Positions 1 through 6,676 are shown, numbered from the stretch's first letter. The stretch: 7,322 bases of DNA from Halanaerobiales bacterium (GCA_016278435.1 JADQBU010000434.1:1-7322), one strand, 5' to 3'. The notes: generated by a model from the sequence alone, not told the origin. Translations and numbers: made by a program.

Positions 1-1171
1 CTACAATAACTGTATCTACATCCATAAACCAGTTGGAACCCTCAATTGGAAACGGACGCCTCCGACCTGACTTATCCTTTTCTCCCAGTTCCATTTTGAT
101 ACATTCCATCTTTTCAACAACACCATCTTTGCCGTGGATTGCTACTGGATTATTGAGTAATTTTAAAATAATTCCTTCTTCTTTAGCATGCTCTATTTCT
201 TCATCACGGGCCGGCATTTCTTTTTCAGAACGCCTGTAAACAATATAAACATCCTCTGCTCCCAATCGCTTTGCAGTCCGGGCTGAATCCATAGCAACAT
301 TTCCTGCCCCAACCACAGCAACCTTTTTGCCAACTTTAATTGGAGTTTTATATTCAGGAAATTTATATGCCTTCATTAGATTTACTCTTGTTAGAAATTC
401 ATTGGCCGAATAAACTCCGTTTAAATTTTCTCCTGGTATATTTAAAAACCAGGGTAAGCCGGCTCCAGTACCAATAAATACAGCCTTGAATCCCATCTCA
501 TCGAATAATTCATCGACCATTATGGTCTTACCAACAATGACATTTAGCTTTATCTCAACACCCATTTTTTCAATTGCTTCAACTTCTTTATCAACAATTG
601 ATTTGGGAAGTCGAAATTCTGGAATACCATATCGCAGTACACCACCGGTTTTATGCAGAGTTTCAAATATTGTTACCTGGAAACCTGCCCGGGCCAGATC
701 AGCAGCGGCAGTTAAACCGGCAGGACCAGCACCAACAACAGCAACTTTCTCTTTCTTTCCTTGTGGGGCCTGGGCAACCGTTTTTTTATCATTTTTCAGG
801 GCATAATCTGCTGCAAATCTTTCCAGCCTACCGATGGCCACAGGTTCATTTTTCTTACCCATTACACAGACCTTTTCACACTGAACCTCCTGCGGGCAGA
901 CCCGGCCGCAGATTGCCGGTAAATTATTTTTACGTTTAATTATCTCATTTGCCTTTGAAAAGTCACCCTCAGTAACTGCATTTATAAATTCAGGAATGGG
1001 AACTTCAACTGGACAACCACCTACACAGGGTGAGTTTTTACATTGCAAACATCTCTCCGCTTCCTGTATGGCTTCCTCATCATTATACCCATATGGTACT
1101 TCCTCGAAATTTTTAACCCTTTCTTCTGGAGACCGGTTTCTCATAGATGTTTTTTTCTTCTGGATAGCCAT
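1..1171 (-). CDS. nfnB: NfnB, NADPH-binding large subunit of electron-bifurcating ferredoxin:NADP+ oxidoreductase (partial, C-terminus off window)
   Basis: The frame is open from an ATG at 1171 to the left edge, giving 390 residues; the family runs to about 465, so roughly the last 75 are missing. The N-terminus carries eight cysteines in two groups (41, 44, 49, 53 and 88, 92, 98, 102), the pattern that holds two [4Fe-4S] clusters in the GltD/NfnB family. A first Rossmann motif GAGPAG (147-152) would bind FAD. A second, GAGNVAMDSA (288-297), followed by VYRRSEKEMPAR (311-322), is the NADPH site. In the complex, NADPH oxidation at the NfnB flavin is bifurcated, with reversible coupling to ferredoxin and NAD+. 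The start codon shares one base with the nfnA stop (TAATG), so the genes are translationally coupled. Automated annotation may call it 'glutamate synthase small subunit (GltA)', but the adjacent NfnA subunit favours NfnB. SudA of sulfide dehydrogenase is a close relative and cannot be fully excluded. Confidence 0.93.
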   Translation of the reverse strand, partial: MAIQKKKTSMRNRSPEERVKNFEEVPYGYNDEEAIQEAERCLQCKNSPCVGGCPVEVPIPEFINAVTEGDFSKANEIIKRKNNLPAICGRVCPQEVQCEKVCVMGKKNEPVAIGRLERFAADYALKNDKKTVAQAPQGKKEKVAVVGAGPAGLTAAADLARAGFQVTIFETLHKTGGVLRYGIPEFRLPKSIVDKEVEAIEKMGVEIKLNVIVGKTIMVDELFDEMGFKAVFIGTGAGLPWFLNIPGENLNGVYSANEFLTRVNLMKAYKFPEYKTPIKVGKKVAVVGAGNVAMDSARTAKRLGAEDVYIVYRRSEKEMPARDEEIEHAKEEGIILKLLNNPVAIHGKDGVVEKMECIKMELGEKDKSGRRRPFPIEGSNWFMDVDTVIV

Positions 1172-1998
1172 TATTCCACCTCTTTCCCGTGTCCCATAGC
1201 AACCTTTTCTTCTTCAGTATAGTAGGAAAGTCTATTCATCAGTTCTTCAAAATCAACCTGATGACCGTCAAAGGCAGGCCCATCAACACAGGTAAATTTA
1301 GTTTCTCCATTGATATTCACCCGGCAGCTCCCACACATTCCAGAACCATCTACCATTAATGAGTTAAGACTAACAATTGTTTTGATTCCATCTTCTCTGG
1401 TCATATTGGCAACTGCTCTCATCATCGGCACCGGACCAATAGCTACTACCAGATCTACATCCTCTGTTTCCAGTATTTCTTTTAATACATCAGTTACAAA
1501 TCCATGGTGGCCATAACTTCCATCATCTGTTGTAACATACAATCTATCACTTATTTCAGCCAGTTCATCTTCCAGGATAACCAGCTCTTTTGTTCTTGCC
1601 CCAGTAATTGAGATAACCTCTGCTCCTGTACCATTGAATCCCTTAACCTTGGGATATAAAAGGGCAGTACCAGATCCACCACCCAGACATACTACTTTTT
1701 TGTAACCTTCCAGTTCTATGTGATGGCCCAGTGGACCGACAATATCACTGATTTTATCTCCAATTTCCAGGCTTCCCAGAAGCTCTGTTGTATAACCAAC
1801 TTCCTGAAAAATTATAGATATCAAACCTTTTTCCTGATCATAATCCGCAACAGTTAAAGGTATTCTTTCACCTTCTTCATTTATTCTGAGCATAATAAAA
1901 TTACCCGGTCTGGTTTTTCTGGCAATCAGCGGTGCTTCAACTACAATCTTTTTAACTGTAGGTGCCAGCACCTCTTTTTCCAATATTTTGTACATCAT
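1171..1998 (-). CDS. nfnA: NfnA, NAD(H)-binding [2Fe-2S] small subunit of ferredoxin:NADP+ oxidoreductase
   Basis: This 275-residue protein has the usual family length and the ferredoxin-NADP reductase layout. An N-terminal flavin-binding barrel contains RIPLTV (45-50). It is followed by a glycine-rich nucleotide site GGGSGTALL (106-114), the conserved GPVPMM (189-194), and a C-terminal [2Fe-2S] segment DGSGMCGSC (217-225) with a third cysteine at 237. In the related PyrK proteins the first cluster ligand is a cysteine; here that position is Asp217, matching the Asp + three Cys ligation described for Nfn. The subunit exchanges electrons with NAD+/NADH and pairs with NfnB. AGGAGG (2004-2009) lies 5 nt before the first of two consecutive ATG codons and 8 nt before the second, so the start could be 1998 or 1995. 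A promoter and an upstream terminator make this the first gene of its own transcript. Confidence 0.93.
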   Translation of the reverse strand: MMYKILEKEVLAPTVKKIVVEAPLIARKTRPGNFIMLRINEEGERIPLTVADYDQEKGLISIIFQEVGYTTELLGSLEIGDKISDIVGPLGHHIELEGYKKVVCLGGGSGTALLYPKVKGFNGTGAEVISITGARTKELVILEDELAEISDRLYVTTDDGSYGHHGFVTDVLKEILETEDVDLVVAIGPVPMMRAVANMTREDGIKTIVSLNSLMVDGSGMCGSCRVNINGETKFTCVDGPAFDGHQVDFEELMNRLSYYTEEEKVAMGHGKEVE

Positions 1999-2032
1999 TA
2001 AAACCTCCTAGTTTATTGTAAGTATATAATAT

Positions 2033-2061
2033 AGTATAAAATAATATTTATATATAATCAA
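2033..2061 (-). promoter_or_regulatory. Sigma-A type promoter for nfnAB
   Basis: Reading the minus strand, TTGATT (2061-2056) and TATACT (2038-2033) are separated by exactly 17 bases. They lie downstream of the preceding operon's terminator and upstream of the nfnA ribosome binding site. The stretch is very AT-rich, so a chance match is possible, but the spacing and position fit well. Confidence 0.5.
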
Positions 2062-2080
2062 ATGCCTGTCCACATAAATT

Positions 2081-2103
2081 TAAAAAGCCAGGAATAACCT
2101 GGC
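2081..2103 (-). terminator. Rho-independent terminator after the 108-residue protein gene
   Basis: On the minus strand a perfect 6-bp stem GCCAGG/CCTGGC with a TTATT loop is followed at once by TTTTTA. It begins 11 bases after the stop at 2115 and separates the signalling operon from nfnAB. Confidence 0.85.
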
Positions 2104-2114
2104 CATTTGATTTA

Positions 2115-2441
2115 TTAAATATCAAACTGGATATCACAGGGCAAGGGATATATACTAACAAAATCCCCACTTCTACCCATATCACCAACAGCTACAATCA
2201 CCTTGACCGGGGTTAAATCTTCCCAGGTTCCAGTGGGTTCCGGTTCTGCCCTTCCCTCTTTACGTCCAAGCCTCTTACTTACCAGTGTTCCTTTAAAAAG
2301 CTCAGTGGCCTGATCAGGTAAAATTTGAATGAAATCTGCATCATTTAAAACCTCAAAATCAATCTCATCATAATTAATTTCTTTTTCATCCTTAATCTTG
2401 ACAAAATGTCCAATATTTGGTATCCAGAATTCTTTTGCCAT
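2115..2441 (-). CDS. Unrecognised 108-residue soluble protein
   Basis: I do not recognise this family. The protein is 108 residues, with no signal peptide or membrane segment and a single cysteine (102). It has an aromatic and hydrophobic start (KEFWIPNIGHF, 3-13), an acidic stretch around 18-36, a basic patch KRLGRKEGR (56-64), and a beta-strand-like C-terminal third (VKVIVAVGD, 79-87; FVSIYPL, 94-100). I chose the ATG at 2441 over an in-frame ATG at 2462 because AAGGGGGT (2455-2448) sits 6 nt before it, while nothing like a binding site precedes the upstream one. It is the last gene before the terminator, 79 nt after gloA. That gap has no hairpin, so read-through from gloA is possible, but a weak promoter candidate also lies there. 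No function is proposed. Confidence 0.75.
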   Translation of the reverse strand: MAKEFWIPNIGHFVKIKDEKEINYDEIDFEVLNDADFIQILPDQATELFKGTLVSKRLGRKEGRAEPEPTGTWEDLTPVKVIVAVGDMGRSGDFVSIYPLPCDIQFDI

Positions 2442-2447
2442 CAAGGA

Positions 2448-2455
2448 ACCCCCTT
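2448..2455 (-). promoter_or_regulatory. Ribosome binding site that sets the start of the 108-residue protein
   Basis: AAGGGGGT on the minus strand is 6 nt from the ATG at 2441. It lies inside the seven-codon extension that a start at 2462 would give, which argues against the longer form. Confidence 0.6.
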
Positions 2456-2474
2456 TTTCCATATTTATATAACA

Positions 2475-2503
2475 AGTATATTCAAGCAGCAGTAAATTAT
2501 GAA
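2475..2503 (-). promoter_or_regulatory. Possible weak promoter before the 108-residue protein
   Basis: TTCATA (2503-2498) and TATACT (2480-2475) on the minus strand are 17 bases apart in the 79-nt gap after gloA. The -35 matches consensus at four of six positions. In AT-rich DNA such matches are common, so this is only a candidate for separate expression of the last gene. Confidence 0.3.
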
Positions 2504-2520
2504 AAAAGAGGTAATAATAT

Positions 2521-2904
2521 CTAATGAATTACTTCGATTTCATATCCATCCGGGTCAGTAATAAAATAAAAGCCTCTGGAGTCCTCACTTAAACTGGTAA
2601 TATCACTTACCTTATATCCCATCTCCTGGTGTCTTTTATACGATTTCTGGAGATCATCTACCGTTACAGCAATATGACTATAACCATCTCCAATCGTATA
2701 AGGCTGTTCACGGTCATAATTATATGTTAGCTCTAGTTCGAAATCACTGCCAGCACCCTTTAAATAAACCAGTGTAAATTTATCCTCAGGAAAATCCCTT
2801 CTCTGGGAAACTTCAAAACTAAAAGCCTTCTGATAAAAATCAATCGCCTTTTTCAGGTCCATAACCCTGATACAGGAATGAACAAAATTATATTTCTGTT
2901 CCAT
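2521..2904 (-). CDS. gloA: Glyoxalase I (lactoylglutathione lyase-type VOC metalloenzyme)
   Basis: This 127-residue protein has the length and two-module betaalphabetabetabeta layout of single-domain glyoxalase I, which isomerises the hemithioacetal of methylglyoxal and a thiol in the cytosol. It matches E. coli GloA over most of its length, e.g. ELTYNY (58-63), GYSHIAVTVDD (74-84) and DPDGYEIEVI (117-126). All four metal ligands line up: His9, Glu58, His77 and Glu124. AAGGAGGTG (2920-2912) is 7 nt from the ATG and overlaps the stop of the upstream histidine kinase, so the two are cotranscribed and probably coupled. Its place at the end of a signalling operon is unusual. Other thiol conjugates, or a different VOC reaction, cannot be excluded, because many Bacillota lack glutathione. 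Confidence 0.88.
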   Translation of the reverse strand: MEQKYNFVHSCIRVMDLKKAIDFYQKAFSFEVSQRRDFPEDKFTLVYLKGAGSDFELELTYNYDREQPYTIGDGYSHIAVTVDDLQKSYKRHQEMGYKVSDITSLSEDSRGFYFITDPDGYEIEVIH

Positions 2905-2918
2905 TTGTAAACACCTCC

Positions 2919-4160
2919 TTACTCTTCTATATTTAATTCTATAAAAAAAGTTGTCCCCTTACCTTTTTTTGTATCAAACCATATCTCACCTTTATGTACT
3001 TCAGTTATTGCCTGATAAACAATATAAAGACCAAGTCCAGTACCATCTTCCCGATTCTTGACAAAGGGGCGGAATAGCTCCTCCTGAATTTCTGCCGGTA
3101 TACCCGGTCCATTATCCGTTATTGAGATCAAAATTTTATCTGCATTTTTATTTATATTTACTTCAATTTTCCCATTATTATTCATCGATTTAATAGCATT
3201 TATTACCAGATTATCTATAGCCCGTTTAAAAAGTTTTATCCGTAAACTTGTTTTTTCGGTTGTATTATTATTAAATATAAGTTCTATATTCCTGGTTTCA
3301 CATAGGGGTTTTAAACCATCGATTAGTTCTGCAATCACTTCTCCCGGCGAAACCAGTATAAACTTTTCAGGCTGGTGCACATATAAAATATTATCCAGCA
3401 TATCGGAAAGATTACCTGTTTGCTGTATTATCCTTTTAAAATATTGACGTTCATTTTCATCCTGGCTTTTTACTACACCAAGCTGACCTATGGCCCGGAT
3501 TATCGAAAGGGGATTTCTGATATCATGAACGGTTGTTGCAACCAGACTTCCCATTGATTCCAGTCTATCCTCATTGGTCATTTTCTCCTTTTCAAGCTGG
3601 TTCTGTATCTCCTTTTCCAGACTAACAAAGCCAGAGATAATCCAGACAACCCAGAAAAACAAAATAAAAATGATAATATCAAGGTCAAAATTATTAAAAT
3701 CATGAAAATAAATATCAAGGAAAACAATGTTCAAACTGGTATAAAACGCCGAAAGGTACCCAAACAGACGCTTATAATTTATTGAAGACAAAATTACCGG
3801 AATAAAATAAAGCACCTTTATAAAATCCTTATCATAATTAGTTTGCCCGAAAGAAAAAGCAATTGTAATTGTAATAAATGTTATGTATACAAATAACAGC
3901 ATATAATTTCCCTGGGATGGTTTTGCCAGCATATCCTGTTTCTGAAAATACTTTAAAACAAGATAAATAACAAGCAAAAAAATCAAAAAGATAATAATAT
4001 TAAACATATTATAATAGATAAAATCCTCATCAGTACCAAAAACAAACTTTATTAAAACCATTCCCAAAAGCATTAAAGAAATTATATAGCTGAAAATAGT
4101 TGTTTCTTTAAGCGATTTTCTTTTGAGCTCTTTCCACCTGTTAATATTTTTCTCATCCAT
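2919..4160 (-). CDS. Membrane-bound sensor histidine kinase with six-helix N-terminal domain
   Basis: The protein has 413 residues. Residues 20-180 form about six hydrophobic helices (roughly 21-41, 47-70, 86-104, 112-128, 132-152, 158-179). A short coiled linker leads to a HisKA dimerisation helix with HDIRNPL, phospho-acceptor His212. The ATPase domain has an N-box with Asn317 and Asn321, a G1 box DNGPGIP (349-355), an F-box FRPF (363-366) and a G2 box GTGLGL (373-378), so the kinase looks complete. There is no PAS, HAMP or receiver domain, and no response regulator gene lies in the window. The N-terminal domain is a paralogue of that in the adjacent GGDEF/HD-GYP protein (about half identical, same start-to-motif spacing), so the two probably sense the same cue. 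The gene starts 12 nt after the GGDEF/HD-GYP stop with an AGGAGA site, and gloA follows 14 nt later. Confidence 0.93.
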   Translation of the reverse strand: MDEKNINRWKELKRKSLKETTIFSYIISLMLLGMVLIKFVFGTDEDFIYYNMFNIIIFLIFLLVIYLVLKYFQKQDMLAKPSQGNYMLLFVYITFITITIAFSFGQTNYDKDFIKVLYFIPVILSSINYKRLFGYLSAFYTSLNIVFLDIYFHDFNNFDLDIIIFILFFWVVWIISGFVSLEKEIQNQLEKEKMTNEDRLESMGSLVATTVHDIRNPLSIIRAIGQLGVVKSQDENERQYFKRIIQQTGNLSDMLDNILYVHQPEKFILVSPGEVIAELIDGLKPLCETRNIELIFNNNTTEKTSLRIKLFKRAIDNLVINAIKSMNNNGKIEVNINKNADKILISITDNGPGIPAEIQEELFRPFVKNREDGTGLGLYIVYQAITEVHKGEIWFDTKKGKGTTFFIELNIEE

Positions 4161-4172
4161 AATTATCTCCTG

Positions 4173-5846
4173 CTATTTGAGGGTTATAATTCCTTCTTCA
4201 ACAAGATTAATAAAAACCTTTACCAGAGAAGGATCAAAATGTAACCCTGCCTGTTTTTTTAGTTCTTCCAGAGCTTTTTCCTGCGTTAAAGCAGGACTAT
4301 AAGGACGGTTTGTTGTCATAGCGTCAAAACTATCTGCAATCCGTAAAATTCTGGCACATAACGGTATCTCTTCACCCTTAAGTCCCTCTGGATAACCACT
4401 CCCATCATAATTTTCATGATGGTATAAAACTACTGAGACAATATACTGACATGATTTAAGGGGTTTAAGAATATTGGCCCCTATTTCAGGATGTTTTTTT
4501 ATTTTCTGCCATTCAGCTTTATTAAGTTTTTCCTTTTTTGTTAATATACTACTCTTGATTTCAATCTTACCAATATCATGTATATATGCACTATTACTTA
4601 ACTTAATCTTATCGTCATTATTTAACTCCAGTTTCTCAGAAAACTTTTCAACATAACCGGCAACTCTTTCGGAATGACCATATGTGTATTTATCCTTGAC
4701 ATTAATAATGCTTAACAGTGTTCTTAATGAATCAAATAATTCTTTATCGCGTTCTTCAGTTTCGGCTACAATCTCTTTTATTACCTCATGATAAATCCTT
4801 ATCTGGTCTTTCTGAGTTGACTTTGCCTGATATAAAGCCCTATCAGCCATCTCAAATAACTCTCTTTTTAATCTTGTCTGCTCAGGATAACTGGCAATTC
4901 CAATTGAAAATGAAAGTTTATTTTCCAGTATCTCCTCATAAGGAATTGTAATCTTTTTATCAAGTTTTTCTTTTAGTATGATAACCTTTTCATATGCCTT
5001 ATCCCAGTTTTGACCAAAACAGATAATAGCAAATTCATCACCACCATAACGAGCTATAAAAGTATCTTTTTCTTCAAAGTATTTTAACTGTTCTGCTACT
5101 GCCTTAAGTATTTCATTTCCCTGCTGGTGCCCTAGATAATCATTAAATTGTTTAAAATTATCTAAATCCATAAGAACAAGTGTAAGTGGTTTATTTTCTA
5201 CTTTTGCATTATTAAGCCATAAATCAAAAGTATCCTGGAATTTATTAAAATTCGCTAAACCCGTTAAACTATCTCTCTCAGCCATTTCTTTCAATCTGGT
5301 TTGTATCTTTCTTTCCAGATTTATAAAACCACCTATTAACCAGGCTACCCAGAAGACTAAAATAATCAAAATAAAATCTGAATCCATATGAGAATAATCA
5401 TTTAAAATTATATTTAATAAAAATAAATTTACACTTGCACATCCAGCTACAAAAAAACCAAAAGTTTGACTATAAGCAATGGAACCAGTTATGACTGGAA
5501 TAAAATAAAGTGTTTTAATAAATTGCTCATTAAATGAAGTGTTATAAATAGAAACGGTAATTAAAATAATATAGAGAAAATAAAGAATATAATTCATTTT
5601 TGTTGGTCTAGTTAATATTGATTTGATTTTATAATAATTTGTAATATTGTAAATAACAAGTAAAAATAATAAAAAAATTATAAAATTATAGGTATTATAA
5701 TATATAAAACCACTTTCAAGATAAAAAACAAACCTTATTAAAATTAAACCAATTAATAAAAAGGATATTATATAACTAAAAATTATATATTCCTTTAATA
5801 ACTCTTTTTCCTCTTCATTCCACCAGTCTTTAATTTTGTCTGTCAA
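4173..5846 (-). CDS. Membrane GGDEF + HD-GYP dual-domain cyclic-di-GMP enzyme
   Basis: This 557-residue protein has an N-terminal six-helix membrane domain (about 20-175), a GGDEF domain (about 190-355) and an HD-GYP domain (about 365-557). The GGDEF part has RDSLTGLAN (191-199), MDLDNF (226-231) and an intact GGDEF signature (268-272), so diguanylate cyclase activity is plausible. The product-inhibition RxxD site is absent (Glu260-x-x-Thr at that position is not RxxD). The HD-GYP part keeps His391, HDIGK (423-427), His452, His476-His477, GSGYP (482-486) and Asp505, so phosphodiesterase activity is also plausible. The net direction of c-di-GMP change cannot be read from sequence. The start is a TTG supported by AGGAGGG 7 nt upstream. 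The membrane domain is paralogous to that of the kinase encoded just downstream, and agrBD lies just upstream beyond a hairpin. Confidence 0.93.
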   Translation of the reverse strand: MTDKIKDWWNEEEKELLKEYIIFSYIISFLLIGLILIRFVFYLESGFIYYNTYNFIIFLLFLLVIYNITNYYKIKSILTRPTKMNYILYFLYIILITVSIYNTSFNEQFIKTLYFIPVITGSIAYSQTFGFFVAGCASVNLFLLNIILNDYSHMDSDFILIILVFWVAWLIGGFINLERKIQTRLKEMAERDSLTGLANFNKFQDTFDLWLNNAKVENKPLTLVLMDLDNFKQFNDYLGHQQGNEILKAVAEQLKYFEEKDTFIARYGGDEFAIICFGQNWDKAYEKVIILKEKLDKKITIPYEEILENKLSFSIGIASYPEQTRLKRELFEMADRALYQAKSTQKDQIRIYHEVIKEIVAETEERDKELFDSLRTLLSIINVKDKYTYGHSERVAGYVEKFSEKLELNNDDKIKLSNSAYIHDIGKIEIKSSILTKKEKLNKAEWQKIKKHPEIGANILKPLKSCQYIVSVVLYHHENYDGSGYPEGLKGEEIPLCARILRIADSFDAMTTNRPYSPALTQEKALEELKKQAGLHFDPSLVKVFINLVEEGIITLK

Positions 5847-5853
5847 AAATACT

Positions 5854-5860
5854 CCCTCCT
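5854..5860 (-). promoter_or_regulatory. Ribosome binding site that fixes a TTG start for the GGDEF/HD-GYP gene
   Basis: AGGAGGG on the minus strand is 7 nt from TTG at 5846. No in-frame ATG lies at a suitable distance, so initiation at TTG is the best reading. It would lower the translation rate of this enzyme. Confidence 0.8.
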
Positions 5861-5866
5861 AAACAC

Positions 5867-5903
5867 GCAAAAAGGCAGCACAAAATTACAGCTGCCTTTT
5901 TGC
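5867..5903 (-). terminator. Strong hairpin with T-run between agrD and the GGDEF/HD-GYP gene
   Basis: A perfect 13-base inverted repeat (5867-5879 and 5891-5903) surrounds an 11-base loop. On the minus strand the GC-rich core GGCAGC/GCTGCC is followed by TTTTT, the form of an intrinsic terminator. Because A-runs flank the other side, it would also work on the plus strand. Only 6 nt separate it from the next gene's ribosome binding site, leaving no room for a promoter. Downstream expression must therefore come from read-through, or from a promoter inside or overlapping the hairpin. Confidence 0.75.
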
Positions 5904-5922
5904 CCTTCAAGTAATTTTTCTG

Positions 5923-6036
5923 TTATTCTTCTGGTAGATCTGGTTGGTATAAATATACAGTACATGCTGAAGCTACTCCTGCGGCAGCGGCTAGTAATAG
6001 AATGGTTGATGTCAAGCTAATCAAAATCTTCTTCAT
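5923..6036 (-). CDS. agrD: AgrD-like cyclic lactone autoinducer peptide precursor, 37 residues
   Basis: This short gene encodes MKKILISLTS, a hydrophobic segment, then ASACTVYLYQPDLPEE (22-37). The layout is that of clostridial AgrD: a basic amphipathic leader (1-24), a core starting at Cys25, and an acidic, proline-containing recognition tail (30-37). AgrB removes the tail and joins the new carboxyl to the cysteine thiol. Comparison with the C. perfringens precursor, whose CLWFT core is followed by HQPEEP, suggests a five-residue thiolactone ring CTVYL (25-29) here. The N-terminal cleavage site is not predictable. The gene starts 4 nt after the agrB stop, and its AAGGAGGG site lies inside the last agrB codons, so the two are coupled. 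The cognate processing enzyme directly upstream makes the call strong despite the small size. Confidence 0.9.
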   Translation of the reverse strand: MKKILISLTSTILLLAAAAGVASACTVYLYQPDLPEE

Positions 6037-6040
6037 CTCT

Positions 6041-6676
6041 TCAACCCTCCTTTATAAGGTGATTTTTGAAATTATAATATGTATTAGTTATAAAGAAAGC
6101 CAGTGGATTAATATTTAAGGCGTGGAAGACCAATCCTGCAATAATCCCAATTCCCAGAATTGAAAATTTATCGGAAAAAACAAAAAATAAAATTGTAACT
6201 ACTACTATAAAGAAAAATCCTAACCCAAGTGATATTTTTTTTAATTTAGATTTTTTCGCCTCTGTTATTGGTTTATTTGATACTTCTGCCGGACTCCATA
6301 AATATAACGAAATTAAAACAAAAGTAGAAGTTATTGAAGTAGAAAGAAATATATGATTACTTATAGTTGGAATTAAACCTTTAGCTATTAATCCCATCAG
6401 ATTATAAAGCAGGGCAGAAAAAACAGCACATTCCCAGACTGTTTTTAAATGGATACCACCTCCAACCATCTTCATAACTGCACTGAAAGTTAGAATTAAA
6501 AACACAAGCCCGGTAATATCAAAAAGATAAGCAAAAAACATAGTTGTCAAGAACGATGTCAGGGTTGAAATTACAATTTCCAGACCAAATCTAATCCGGT
6601 CTTTTTCCTTGTTAGTAAGATTTAATTCCCGGGCTATATAATTACTCATCATACTAATACTTTTTTTATAAATCAT
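6041..6676 (-). CDS. agrB: AgrB, membrane cysteine peptidase that processes and helps export the AgrD peptide
   Basis: The 211-residue polytopic membrane protein has the usual AgrB length. The catalytic pair is visible: His76 in GGGIH (72-76) and Cys83 in WEC, seven residues apart as in S. aureus AgrB (His77, Cys84). The family segment SPAEVSNKPI (128-137) also aligns. Hydrophobic stretches at about 33-65, 84-102, 108-127, 148-168 and 171-197 give several membrane passes. AgrB endopeptidase cuts AgrD after the core and forms the thiolactone. The ATG directly follows the stop of the upstream sensor-like gene (TAA-ATG), with GAGGA as a modest binding site inside that gene's end. A later start at residue 9 or 10 is possible but would have no better site. 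agrD follows 4 nt after its stop. Confidence 0.95.
   Translation of the reverse strand: MIYKKSISMMSNYIARELNLTNKEKDRIRFGLEIVISTLTSFLTTMFFAYLFDITGLVFLILTFSAVMKMVGGGIHLKTVWECAVFSALLYNLMGLIAKGLIPTISNHIFLSTSITSTFVLISLYLWSPAEVSNKPITEAKKSKLKKISLGLGFFFIVVVTILFFVFSDKFSILGIGIIAGLVFHALNINPLAFFITNTYYNFKNHLIKEG

Noticed and set aside
486..939. Two overlapping plus-strand open frames of 106 and 121 codons
   Set aside because: They lie opposite the nfnB coding sequence, whose cofactor motifs are intact, and they have low-complexity, non-protein-like translations. They are antisense shadows.
1..1171. Glutamate synthase small subunit (GltD) as the product of the leftmost gene
   Set aside because: The families share the same fold and motifs, but the directly coupled upstream gene is an NfnA-type FAD/[2Fe-2S] subunit, not a glutamate synthase large subunit.
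1310..1516. Plus-strand open frame of 68 codons
   Set aside because: It lies entirely opposite the nfnA reading frame, which has clear family motifs, and shows no own ribosome binding site.
2115..2462. Longer start (ATG at 2462) for the 108-residue protein
   Set aside because: No ribosome binding site precedes it, while the extension itself contains the purine-rich site serving the ATG at 2441.
4474..4951. Plus-strand open frames of 60 and 77 codons
   Set aside because: Both are antisense to the HD-GYP and GGDEF domains, whose catalytic motifs are read on the minus strand.
5867..5903. The inverted repeat as an insertion-sequence end or attachment site
   Set aside because: There is no transposase or integrase, no target duplication and no second copy in the window; the GC core plus T-run fits an RNA hairpin better.
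6010..6015. Perfect -35 hexamer TTGACA on the minus strand inside agrD, as a promoter for the GGDEF gene
   Set aside because: No -10-like hexamer is found 15-19 bases downstream; the bases are simply Leu-Thr codons of the agrD leader.
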